From contig CAUSDX010000009.1 in the NCBI GenBank assembly GCA_963530615.1, positions 1 to 64,000 of the forward strand: a stretch of 64,000 nucleotides of DNA, read 5' to 3'. The translations under genes and the position numbers were made by a program. This DNA comes from JABCPE02 sp963530615 (GTDB lineage: Bacteria; Bacteroidota; Bacteroidia; Flavobacteriales; Weeksellaceae). Shown piece after piece: positions 35,841 through 43,728 of the stretch (the first letter of the stretch is position 1; the number at the start of each line of letters is the position of its first letter). The notes below the pieces were generated by a model that was not told where the DNA came from, did not search any database, and saw only the letters and a program-made list of their open reading frames with translations.

Positions 35841-37487
35841 TTAGTTTGCCACTTCGGCACGCATTTCTTTCCCTCTAAATTTAAGTGAAGAAATGTTGTT
35901 TAACACTTCATTTTTAAATGATTTTTCTACTTCAAAGAAAGAGAATTTTTCTAAAATTTCGATATCGCCAATATCAGCTCTTTTTTTAGATTTTTTAGTT
36001 GCTTGATTGATGATATCTAACATATCTGTTTTTTTTAGTTTATCTCTTTTTCCAAGGTTGAAGAAAAATCTTATCATATCAGCATTATTTTTTCTTGGTT
36101 TTCTACCATCTTTCCTATCTCTTCTGCTTCTATCTCTTCTGCCTTCTTTGTGATTTTCTTCTTTTAATTTTTGAATAGCCAAGTCATTATTATCCCTATA
36201 ATAAAGAGCCATATCTTTCAATTGAAACTGAAGTAATTGATGTACAAGTTCTTCTTTGCTAAAAGCCGATAAATCAGGGATTAAGCTGTTGTCAAAATCA
36301 AAGAAATCTTCGTGTTCTGTGAAGAGTTGTTCAAAAACACCAGCAACTTGAGCCTTGATGATTTCATCTCCTTTAGGAATTTGTTGTTCCTTAATTTCTA
36401 TTTTAGTTTGAGCTTTGATTTGGTTTAATTTTCGTGTCTCTTCGGGTTTTATTAGAGCCATAGAAACACCATCTCTACCAGCACGACCCGTCCTACCACT
36501 TCGGTGGACAAAAACTTCTGGATCATCAGGAAGAGAATAATGGATAACATGAGTAAGTGAATTAACATCTAACCCTCTTGCAGCAACATCAGTAGCGACC
36601 AAAATATCAATATTTTTTAGTCTGAATTTTTTCATTACAGTATCTCTTTGTGCTTGAGATAAATCTCCGTGAAGAGCATCTGCTGCATATCCATTTTGCA
36701 TTAGGAAGTCGGCTACATCTTGTGTTTCCATTCTTGTTCGGCAGAAAATGATGGAGTATTGATTAGGATTTGCGTCAATCAATCTCTTTAATGCTTCTTT
36801 TTTCTGGCGATAATTTACCACATAATATTCATGTGTAATATTTTTCTTCACGGCGTTAATTGCCCCGACAGAAATACGATGAGGATTAGTAAGGTAATTT
36901 TTAGAAATTCTCTCTACTTCTTTGTTCATAGTAGCAGAGAAGAGAAACGTTTGCTTTGTTTCAGGAGTTTCTTTTAGAATCGTTTCTAAATCATCTTTGA
37001 AGCCCATGGATAGCATTTCATCAGCTTCATCAAGAACTAACCAATGAATATTAGAAAAATCTAGAGCCTTACGATTGATAAGGTCAATGACTCTTCCAGG
37101 AGTTCCTACAATGATTTGAGGTTTATCTCTAAGATTTCTGATTTGATCAGTAATACTACTTCCCCCATAAACAGCCACTGTCTTTACATTGGGTAAGTAT
37201 TTAGTATAGTTTTTTACATCTTTTGCAATTTGTAATGCAAGCTCTCTTGTGGGAGCTAGTACCAAAAGTTGTATTTTTCTACTCGTGTCATCTATCATAT
37301 CCAAGATAGGTAAAGAAAAAGCAGCTGTTTTCCCAGTCCCTGTCTGTGCCAACGCAATAAGGTCACGAATATCTGATAAGATGAAAGGAATAGTTTGCTT
37401 TTGGATTTCCGTAGGGCTTTCATAACCCAATTCGCTGACGGCCTTGATGATTTCAGGACTTAAGCCAGACTCGCTAAATAAATTCAT
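35841..37487 (-). CDS. DEAD-box RNA helicase with DbpA-like RNA-binding domain
   Basis: The 548-residue protein has the Q motif (GYESPTEIQKQTIP), Walker A AQTGTGKT, PTRELALQ, DEAD (VLDEADEM), SAT (LFSATM), ARGLD and HRSGRTGRAG. A basic linker (about 455-475) leads to a C-terminal DbpA-type RNA-binding domain (about 475-548), which points to ribosome assembly or cold-shock RNA unwinding (CsdA/DbpA group). The start is ATG 37487; the upstream in-frame start at 37511 overlaps the promoter box at 37516-37509 and so cannot be transcribed from it. Confidence 0.94.
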   Translation of the reverse strand: MNLFSESGLSPEIIKAVSELGYESPTEIQKQTIPFILSDIRDLIALAQTGTGKTAAFSLPILDMIDDTSRKIQLLVLAPTRELALQIAKDVKNYTKYLPNVKTVAVYGGSSITDQIRNLRDKPQIIVGTPGRVIDLINRKALDFSNIHWLVLDEADEMLSMGFKDDLETILKETPETKQTFLFSATMNKEVERISKNYLTNPHRISVGAINAVKKNITHEYYVVNYRQKKEALKRLIDANPNQYSIIFCRTRMETQDVADFLMQNGYAADALHGDLSQAQRDTVMKKFRLKNIDILVATDVAARGLDVNSLTHVIHYSLPDDPEVFVHRSGRTGRAGRDGVSMALIKPEETRKLNQIKAQTKIEIKEQQIPKGDEIIKAQVAGVFEQLFTEHEDFFDFDNSLIPDLSAFSKEELVHQLLQFQLKDMALYYRDNNDLAIQKLKEENHKEGRRDRSRRDRKDGRKPRKNNADMIRFFFNLGKRDKLKKTDMLDIINQATKKSKKRADIGDIEILEKFSFFEVEKSFKNEVLNNISSLKFRGKEMRAEVAN

Positions 37488-37508
37488 TAAATAATTTTCA
37501 AATTTTGG

Positions 37509-37516
37509 CAAAGATA
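37509..37516 (-). promoter_or_regulatory. Promoter -7 box of the DEAD-box helicase gene
   Basis: The minus strand reads TATCTTTG, 22 bases before ATG 37487. It decides the start of the helicase. Confidence 0.6.
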
Positions 37517-37557
37517 AGATTTTTAATTGATATAGAAGAGAATACTTAATTTTTAAT

Positions 37558-37587
37558 AAAAAATAGATTGCATTATATACAATCTAT
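37558..37587 (-). terminator. Terminator of pheS
   Basis: ATAGATTG (37563-37570) pairs with CAATCTAT (37580-37587). On the minus strand a T run follows (plus-strand A at 37558-37563). It lies 8 bases after the pheS stop. Confidence 0.75.
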
Positions 37588-37594
37588 CTTTATT

Positions 37595-38605
37595 TTATAA
37601 ACTTCTGAATTGTTCTAATGTTCTGATGTCATTTTCAAAGAACATACGGATATCAGACATTTGATAAAGGAGCATCACGATACGCTCAATTCCCATACCG
37701 AAGGCATATCCGCTGTATTTATTAGGGTCTATATTTACATTTTGTAAAACAGCTGGGTCTACCATTCCACATCCCATGATTTCTAACCAACCTGTTCCTT
37801 TGGTAATTCTGTAATCCGTTTCAGAGTTCAATCCCCAATAAACATCTACTTCGGCACTCGGTTCCGTGAAAGGGAAGTAGGAAGGACGCATTCTGATTTT
37901 AGATTTTCCAAAAAGTTCTGTGGTAAAGAACTGTATCGTCTGTTTTAAGTCAGCAAAAGATACATTTTCATCAATATATAAACCTTCTATTTGATGAAAA
38001 ATACAATGTGAACGAGAGGAGATAGCTTCATTTCTAAATACACGCCCAGGTGATAAGATGCGGATAGGCGGCTCATTCTGTTCCATGTGTCTAATCTGTA
38101 CTGAAGAAGTATGTGTTCTTAAAAGAACATCTGGGTTTTGCTCGATAAAGAAAGTATCCTGCATATCTCTTGCTGGGTGATATTCAGGTAAATTTAGAGC
38201 GGTGAAATTGTGCCAATCATCTTCTATTTCAGGTCCATCAGAAACGGCGAAGCCTATGGATTTGAAAATCTCAATGATTTTACCTTTCACAAGGTTTATG
38301 GGATGTCTCGCTCCTAGTTCTAAAGGAAAACCAGGTCTTGTGAGATCTTCTTTTTCTATGGCAGTCTCATCTAAAGTATTGTTTTTTAATGATTCAAGTT
38401 TGGAAGAGATACTTTGCTTTAAGGTGTTTATTTTTTGTCCAAATTCTTTTTTTTGTTCATTTGGGATGGCTTTAAACTGTTCGAATAAGTCGTTCAGAAT
38501 TCCTTTTTTACCGTTATATTTTATTCTAAATTGTTCTATTTCTTCTTTTACATCGGAGTGAAACTGATTCACTTCATCTAAAAGTTCATCTATTTTAGTA
38601 AGCAT
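37595..38605 (-). CDS. pheS: Phenylalanine-tRNA ligase alpha subunit
   Basis: The 336-residue subunit has an N-terminal coiled coil (about 1-85) and the class II catalytic core with HPINLVKGKI, GPEIEDDWHNFTALN, motif 2 GRVFRNEAISSRSHCIFHQI and motif 3 GYAFGMGIERIVML. It forms an alpha2-beta2 enzyme with PheT, which is not next to it. I use ATG 38605; a start at 38635 would lie upstream of the promoter box at 38632-38625. Confidence 0.96.
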   Translation of the reverse strand: MLTKIDELLDEVNQFHSDVKEEIEQFRIKYNGKKGILNDLFEQFKAIPNEQKKEFGQKINTLKQSISSKLESLKNNTLDETAIEKEDLTRPGFPLELGARHPINLVKGKIIEIFKSIGFAVSDGPEIEDDWHNFTALNLPEYHPARDMQDTFFIEQNPDVLLRTHTSSVQIRHMEQNEPPIRILSPGRVFRNEAISSRSHCIFHQIEGLYIDENVSFADLKQTIQFFTTELFGKSKIRMRPSYFPFTEPSAEVDVYWGLNSETDYRITKGTGWLEIMGCGMVDPAVLQNVNIDPNKYSGYAFGMGIERIVMLLYQMSDIRMFFENDIRTLEQFRSL

Positions 38606-38624
38606 TTTTCTTCTATTATTTGGG

Positions 38625-38632
38625 CAAAAATA
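38625..38632 (-). promoter_or_regulatory. Promoter -7 box of pheS
   Basis: The minus strand reads TATTTTTG, 20 bases before ATG 38605. Confidence 0.5.
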
Positions 38633-38690
38633 CAATTTTTATATTTTTAATCAAAATGAGACTATTGAGAATAAGTTTATTTTGATTATG

Positions 38691-38718
38691 AAAAATCCCA
38701 CCTCAGCAGTGAGATGGG
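38691..38718 (-). terminator. Terminator of the large adhesin gene
   Basis: CCCACCTC (38697-38704) and GAGATGGG (38711-38718) pair with one G-T pair on the minus-strand RNA, followed by five T. It lies 28 bases after the adhesin stop. Confidence 0.75.
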
Positions 38719-38745
38719 AAAAAGTAAATATTTAGAATTATGATT

Positions 38746-41700
38746 TTATTTACTGTTAGTAGCTCTTATTCTGAGATGAGGATTAATCCTTGCAGCGGAA
38801 GCTTTTTTCTCGTAGATAAGAATGATGACTTGGTCTGTATCCGTTGCATATCCTTTAATAGTCATTGGGGTGTCTTCTGAAATAGAGCCTTTGCTATTAG
38901 AAATATCGACAGTTTTATATTTGAAAGAACCGATATTTTCAGGGATGTCATAAGAATAAGCATCAAAATATTTTAGTCCGCTTCTGTCTAATAATTTTAC
39001 ATCATTTTGTAAAGTATTTCCTTTAGTATCTTGGAATTTTATGGTAATAGGTTTACCATTTTTTAGGGTATTAACGAAATGATGTTCCCCATATGAATAA
39101 TTTCTTCCATCATGTATATTGGGAAACCAACTACCTGATTCGAATCCTTCTATATCTTCTTCTACTGTAGTAATTTCGGGGTCAATTCTATTTCCATAAT
39201 CATCATAATAAGGAACATTAAAGTTGTATGTTGTAGTTTCATTACCATAGTTGTCAACAGGTGCTGCAGTTCCTTTCGGTATTATTGCTGTAATTTGTCT
39301 TACTGTTTGAGGATAGGTATTACCATTTCCATCTACATTTGTAGGTTTGTAAGTAAGAGTTGCGTTGATTCTTACTTCTGGTTTTTCTATGATATTCTTA
39401 GCGTCTACCCAAATTTTATGTTTCCATATAGTCTTATGGTTTCCGTAGTTGTTATTCACTGCGAAATATTTTATACCATCATTATTGATTGTAAATTTCA
39501 CTCCATTTTTATAGGTTTCATCAATGATGTATCCACCAAGGACAGGTTTAGTTTCTTTGATGATATAATCACCTAAAGGTAACGCATCTGATGTAGCTAA
39601 GCCATCAGTTCCTGTAGTTAGAGTAATTTTTGTGAATGATGTATCTACATTTCCATCAGCATTTAATTTTTCAATAGTAAATATTGCACCTTCACCTGCC
39701 AGACTTCTATCTCCTTTAAGATATTTATATACACGAACCTTATTGTTATAATCTCCTTTAAGGTTAGCTATATATTCTAAATTATTGAGATATCTAGAAA
39801 CTGGAGTATATCCTGCGGGAGGATTGGGTTCAGAGAACTCAATGTCTAATTGTCCCAGAGTAGTTACAGGATTCATATAATCATCATATTGGATAACTGC
39901 AAAATCTTCTATTTTAGCATAATTCTTGTCTGCTTCTAATTTTCCTGCAGGTACATTAATTCTTAATTCTCTTACGGTAGGATTTGATATAGGTGTACCA
40001 TCTGATTTTCTTGCATAAGTTATTTTTGCAATTAATGAGATTTCAGGATATTCACTTTCTGCTGGTAAATCTGGCCAATATTTTCTGAAATCACCTTTAT
40101 AGCCTATCCATGGTTGTCTATTATTCACTTCAAAATATTGCAATCCGCCGTTATTAATAGTAAATTTCACTCCATTTTTATAAACTTCATCAATAAAACC
40201 TCCAGAAACTGATTTCGTTTCCTTGATAATGTAGTTTCCAGGGGATAGTGCTTCAGAGGTTGCAAAGCCATCGGCTCCTGTAGTTAGAGTAATTTTTGTG
40301 AATGATGTATCCACATTTCCATCAGTATTTAATTTTTCAATAGTAAATACCGCACCTTCACCTGCTTGGTTTTTATTTTGGTTGATGTATTTATATACAC
40401 GAACTTTATTGTTATAATCGCCTTTAATATTTCCGATATAGTTAGGATTATTGCCATAGTTAGGGATAGCGGTATATCCTACAGGTGGATTAGGTTCTGA
40501 TAACTCAAAAGTTACTTGATTTTGAAGCAAGTATCCTTTTGCTTCATCTTGATAGAAATGGTTACCATAATCATCATGGTCAGGGAACCAAGGAGTTATT
40601 TCTACATAGTTTTTATTTGCTTCTAATTTACCTGCAGGAACTTCAATAGGGATATATCTCACAGTAGGATTTGATATAGGCGTACCATCAGGGAGATTTG
40701 CATAAGTTACCTTTGCAATTAATGAAATGGCAGGGTATTCAGCTTCATTTTCTACATCGATCCAGTATTTTCTTAAAAGTCCTGTTAATCCTCGTTTATT
40801 GATAGAGTTATTAAAGTTTTTAATTATTACATTAGTATTTCCTTCCTTAATTTCAAAAATATTTGTTACAGGAGTATATCCTCCAGGTTTAGTCTTTGTT
40901 TCTTTTAAAATATATCTTCCTGTGGCTAATTTTGGAGTATTAGCTTTACCCTCGGAATCGGTGGTAAGTGTCAAAGTTGCAAAGGAGGAGTCTATTTCTG
41001 TATCGCTTCCATCCGCTAATTTATTAAGGGTAAAAACTACACCATCTCCTTTTTCAGAGATATCGCCATTTAAGTATTTTGTGATTCGGACTCTATTTGC
41101 CCAATCAGAAGAGGAGCCAGAATTAAGAGGAAAGGGAGCGGTGGTAAGAGATCCAAAGCCTTCAGATTTATCACTACATTGTGTGTCATATAGATTTATA
41201 AAAGAACCATCTACTTCTATTTGAAGATAGTTTCCTACATAAGAACCATCGGCAGGAGTTGCTGATTTGTACTCTACTTTGTAGCCTTTATTACCAACAG
41301 GTTTAGCAAATTTGATATTTGCAATGAAATTATTTTTTTCAAATGTAAGAAGGCCTGCTTGAGCAGTTCCTGTGTAGTTATTAAAATCAGTTTCATTAGT
41401 AAAAAGAGTAATGGCAGTTTCATTTCCATTCTCTATTTCGTAAAGTTTGAAAGAATCTGTAAGGTGGGGCATGTAGCTTTGTATATCACTGACACCTTCA
41501 AGCCCTACATTTCCAAGAATTTTTAATACAACTTTACTATTTCCATAATCATTAATCAGATTATTTTTCAAAGGATTATTAAAGTTAGCCTTCCATTGTA
41601 AGAAATTATCAAGCGAGGTGGTAGGAACTTTACTTAAAGTGTAATAACGCCCACATCCATTGTTATTAGAATCTTCATTTTTGGTATCTAATTTTTGAAT

Positions 41701-42246
41701 ATCATAAGAGGTCGTCCCATTATTATAGGTATATGATCGTAAATCTCCCTGTGGTAGGGTAAAGGTATTGTTATCATTAGGGGTTTTTAGGTTAATTCCA
41801 ACCTGAAAATTACCAATAACATTGGTTAAATTATCAATTTTTTTATTGAAAACAAAAGTATAGTAACTATCATCTTTATTGGCAATGATATGTCCTATCA
41901 GACCATAGTTTCCGTCAATAACCTCATAGGTATGAGTAATAAGCTCGGCACCATTAGGAATAGGAACTTTTACAAAATCTCCTGGTCTGAGATCTCCAAG
42001 AGTTTTGAAATTAAATTTCCCAATGATAGCAACGGGAGTAGTAGTGGTGTTTACTTGTTTTACAGGGTCAGACATTCTAGTATTTTTGGGCAACCAAGGA
42101 TCGCTCCCGATATGTCTATAATATGCATCGGAGATGACGGCTCCCTCTGAGGTTAAATCTCTTTGTAGGGACGCTTGAGCAGAGAGTAGATAACTTATAC
42201 TCAAAAATACACTTAAAATAAAACGGAATAATAATTTTGGAATCAT
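38746..42246 (-). CDS. Large secreted modular protein resembling Gram-positive MSCRAMM/SpaA/Cna-B adhesins
   Basis: The 1166-residue protein starts with a signal peptide (about 1-25). Residues 65-380 resemble the DEv-IgG adhesin region of Gram-positive MSCRAMMs (for example YTFVFNKKIDNLTNVIGNFQ). Three prealbumin-like SpaA-type domains follow at about 385-478, 614-708 and 836-932, each with a VRxxKY first strand and the motif YI(I/L)KETK..GG(Y/F), where Lys and Glu are the usual isopeptide pair. They alternate with Cna-B-like domains at about 484-610, 712-835 and 940-1060 (KYWIDVENEAEYPAISLIAK; HKIWVDAKN). Residues 1062-1148 resemble MucBP. There is no LPXTG, no C-terminal helix and no clear type IX secretion domain. 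It probably binds a host or surface ligand; how it is anchored is unknown. Confidence 0.75.
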   Translation of the reverse strand: MIPKLLFRFILSVFLSISYLLSAQASLQRDLTSEGAVISDAYYRHIGSDPWLPKNTRMSDPVKQVNTTTTPVAIIGKFNFKTLGDLRPGDFVKVPIPNGAELITHTYEVIDGNYGLIGHIIANKDDSYYTFVFNKKIDNLTNVIGNFQVGINLKTPNDNNTFTLPQGDLRSYTYNNGTTSYDIQKLDTKNEDSNNNGCGRYYTLSKVPTTSLDNFLQWKANFNNPLKNNLINDYGNSKVVLKILGNVGLEGVSDIQSYMPHLTDSFKLYEIENGNETAITLFTNETDFNNYTGTAQAGLLTFEKNNFIANIKFAKPVGNKGYKVEYKSATPADGSYVGNYLQIEVDGSFINLYDTQCSDKSEGFGSLTTAPFPLNSGSSSDWANRVRITKYLNGDISEKGDGVVFTLNKLADGSDTEIDSSFATLTLTTDSEGKANTPKLATGRYILKETKTKPGGYTPVTNIFEIKEGNTNVIIKNFNNSINKRGLTGLLRKYWIDVENEAEYPAISLIAKVTYANLPDGTPISNPTVRYIPIEVPAGKLEANKNYVEITPWFPDHDDYGNHFYQDEAKGYLLQNQVTFELSEPNPPVGYTAIPNYGNNPNYIGNIKGDYNNKVRVYKYINQNKNQAGEGAVFTIEKLNTDGNVDTSFTKITLTTGADGFATSEALSPGNYIIKETKSVSGGFIDEVYKNGVKFTINNGGLQYFEVNNRQPWIGYKGDFRKYWPDLPAESEYPEISLIAKITYARKSDGTPISNPTVRELRINVPAGKLEADKNYAKIEDFAVIQYDDYMNPVTTLGQLDIEFSEPNPPAGYTPVSRYLNNLEYIANLKGDYNNKVRVYKYLKGDRSLAGEGAIFTIEKLNADGNVDTSFTKITLTTGTDGLATSDALPLGDYIIKETKPVLGGYIIDETYKNGVKFTINNDGIKYFAVNNNYGNHKTIWKHKIWVDAKNIIEKPEVRINATLTYKPTNVDGNGNTYPQTVRQITAIIPKGTAAPVDNYGNETTTYNFNVPYYDDYGNRIDPEITTVEEDIEGFESGSWFPNIHDGRNYSYGEHHFVNTLKNGKPITIKFQDTKGNTLQNDVKLLDRSGLKYFDAYSYDIPENIGSFKYKTVDISNSKGSISEDTPMTIKGYATDTDQVIILIYEKKASAARINPHLRIRATNSK
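39611..40365 (-). repeat. Near-identical DNA repeats inside the adhesin gene
   Basis: Bases 39611-39699 and 40277-40365 differ at about four or five of 89 positions by eye and lie 666 bases apart, exactly 222 codons. They encode matching parts of the second and third SpaA-type domains. The wider SpaA plus Cna-B module repeats with the same period at the protein level. Recombination between the copies would change domain number without shifting frame. Confidence 0.8.
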
Positions 42247-42270
42247 AACTTAAATATTGTATTTAATTTT

Positions 42271-42278
42271 CAAAATTA
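42271..42278 (-). promoter_or_regulatory. Promoter -7 box of the adhesin gene
   Basis: The minus strand reads TAATTTTG, matching TAnnTTTG, 25 bases before the adhesin ATG. It lies about 40-65 bases from the divergent promoter at 42315-42345. Confidence 0.45.
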
Positions 42279-42314
42279 CAAAAAATATACCAAATTTCAT
42301 AATGTGCTGAAAAT

Positions 42315-42345
42315 TTTGTGATTTGAAAAAAAATATATATCTTTG
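42315..42345 (+). promoter_or_regulatory. Promoter of the 228-residue secreted protein gene
   Basis: TTTG at 42315-42318, a 19-base spacer, then TATCTTTG at 42338-42345; both fit the consensus. It sets the start at 42383, since an open upstream start at 42323 lies inside the promoter. Confidence 0.75.
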
Positions 42346-42382
42346 CGAGAAAGAGAAAGAATTAAGAAAAATAAGATTGAAA

Positions 42383-43069
42383 ATGAAAAGAATTATTACT
42401 ACTTTTTTGGCTTTGGGGAGTGTATTGGCTTATGCTCAAGGGCGTGTAGGGATTAATACCACCCAACCAAATGCAACGATGCAGATTGTAGCAGCTAATG
42501 CTGAAACTAACCCAGGGATAATTATCCCTAATGTAGAGAAAACAGGAGTAAATGTATTAGAAAAAGGAGCTGACAAAACTTATTTTACGGAATCTACTTT
42601 AGTCTATTTTAAGGGAGATAGCAGTAGAAAAGATGAGAATGAAAATTCTACGATAGAAGAAGTTACTAAAAAAGGTTTTTATTACTATGATGGAAAAGAT
42701 TGGGTAAGAGTAATGCAAAAAGCTCAGATTTATCTACCATCTATTGTTCTTAAAACAGCTGCAGGGAGTTATACTATAGATTTGTATAATGTGTATTTGG
42801 CTCAATTTAGAGGTAGTGCAAGTGCAGACACTAATACAGGAACTTCTACAACTTCTACAGCGACATCTTTCGCAAAATCTTCTACTGATGCTATTTTGAG
42901 AGTTTTTGAAAAAACGGATTTAGATTATTTTATTACTTATTTTGATTCTAATGTATTTAGTAATGTAAGTGTAAATGCTAATGGTGTTTTGACTTATACA
43001 GTAACGAATGCAGGAGAGAATGCTGTATCAGAGGATACATTTATGAATATTGTATTACAAGAAAAATAA
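42383..43069 (+). CDS. Secreted protein of unknown function, divergent partner of the adhesin
   Basis: The 228-residue protein has a clean signal peptide (MKRIITTFLALGSVLAYAQ) and a mature start GRVGINTTQPNATMQIV. That opening is common in secreted Bacteroidota proteins related to tail-fibre or repeat-type surface proteins. Then come a segment with KGFYYYDGKDWVRV, a Ser/Thr-rich linker (SASADTNTGTSTTSTATS) and a beta-rich C-terminal part. I know no function. It is transcribed away from the adhesin with only 136 bases between the two ATGs and has its own strong terminator. The two may be co-regulated surface proteins, which is inference. Confidence 0.8.
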   Translation: MKRIITTFLALGSVLAYAQGRVGINTTQPNATMQIVAANAETNPGIIIPNVEKTGVNVLEKGADKTYFTESTLVYFKGDSSRKDENENSTIEEVTKKGFYYYDGKDWVRVMQKAQIYLPSIVLKTAAGSYTIDLYNVYLAQFRGSASADTNTGTSTTSTATSFAKSSTDAILRVFEKTDLDYFITYFDSNVFSNVSVNANGVLTYTVTNAGENAVSEDTFMNIVLQEK

Positions 43070-43086
43070 AGTTAAACATTTAGGTG

Positions 43087-43126
43087 AAAAATCTGCTTAG
43101 AAAATTTTTCTAAGCAGATTTTTTTA
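43087..43126. terminator. Strong bidirectional terminator
   Basis: ATCTGCTTAGAAAA (43091-43104) pairs with TTTTCTAAGCAGAT (43106-43119), with AAAA before and seven T after. It ends the secreted-protein gene on the plus strand and tpx on the minus strand. Confidence 0.92.
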
Positions 43127-43141
43127 TTTAACAAGTTGTTT

Positions 43142-43648
43142 TTATTCATCGTTTTTTAATACAGATAAAGCACTTTCATAGTTTGGTTCTTGCTTTATTT
43201 CTGGAACCTGCTCTGTATAAATTATTTTACCTGTTTTATCTAAGATGATTACCGCACGGCTGATAAGACCCTTTAATGGTCCATCTAAAATTTCTACCTC
43301 ATAATCTTTGGAGAAACTACCTCTAAAATCAGAAAGTGTGAGAATATTCTCTAGCCCTTCTGCTGCACAAAATCTAGATAAAGCAAAAGGTAAATCTTTA
43401 GAAATATTAATAACAATAGTATTTTCTAGCGATGCAGTTTCTTGATTAAATCTTCTTGCAGATGCTGAACATATTCCTGTATCAATACTTGGAAATAAAT
43501 TTAATACTAATTTTTTTCCACTAAAATCGGACAAACTCTTTTCAGAGAGGTCTGCCGCTACTAAAGTAAAATTTTTGGCATGTTCTCCAATTTTTGGTAA
43601 CTCTCCAAGAGTATTAATAGGATTTCCTGCTAATGTAATTTTTGCCAT
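43142..43648 (-). CDS. tpx: Thiol peroxidase (Tpx)
   Basis: The 168-residue atypical two-cysteine peroxiredoxin reduces peroxides with thioredoxin. The peroxidatic cysteine lies in SIDTGICSASARRFN and the resolving cysteine in ALSRFCAAEGLENI, spaced as in Tpx. The N-terminal GNPINTLGELPKIGEHAKNF is typical. A TATATTTG box lies upstream, so it is a separate transcript from trpB. Confidence 0.95.
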   Translation of the reverse strand: MAKITLAGNPINTLGELPKIGEHAKNFTLVAADLSEKSLSDFSGKKLVLNLFPSIDTGICSASARRFNQETASLENTIVINISKDLPFALSRFCAAEGLENILTLSDFRGSFSKDYEVEILDGPLKGLISRAVIILDKTGKIIYTEQVPEIKQEPNYESALSVLKNDE

Positions 43649-43670
43649 AATTGTTTAATTTAATTGTTTA

Positions 43671-43678
43671 CAAATATA
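43671..43678 (-). promoter_or_regulatory. Promoter -7 box of tpx
   Basis: The minus strand reads TATATTTG, 23 bases before the tpx ATG. Confidence 0.55.
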
Positions 43679-43728
43679 AAGTAAAATTATATTTTAGAAA
43701 GGTTTGCATATAAATACTTTTTACATTA

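Noticed and set aside
38746..38800. Type IX secretion C-terminal domain or LPXTG anchor on the adhesin
   Set aside because: The last residues are a short basic end without either signal; I could not support an anchor.
40727..41224. 165-codon frame antisense to the adhesin
   Set aside because: It mirrors the biased codons of a clear modular protein on the other strand and has no domain signature of its own.
42323..42382. 20-residue upstream extension of the secreted protein
   Set aside because: The promoter -33 to -7 elements lie within it, and the proper signal peptide begins at 42383.
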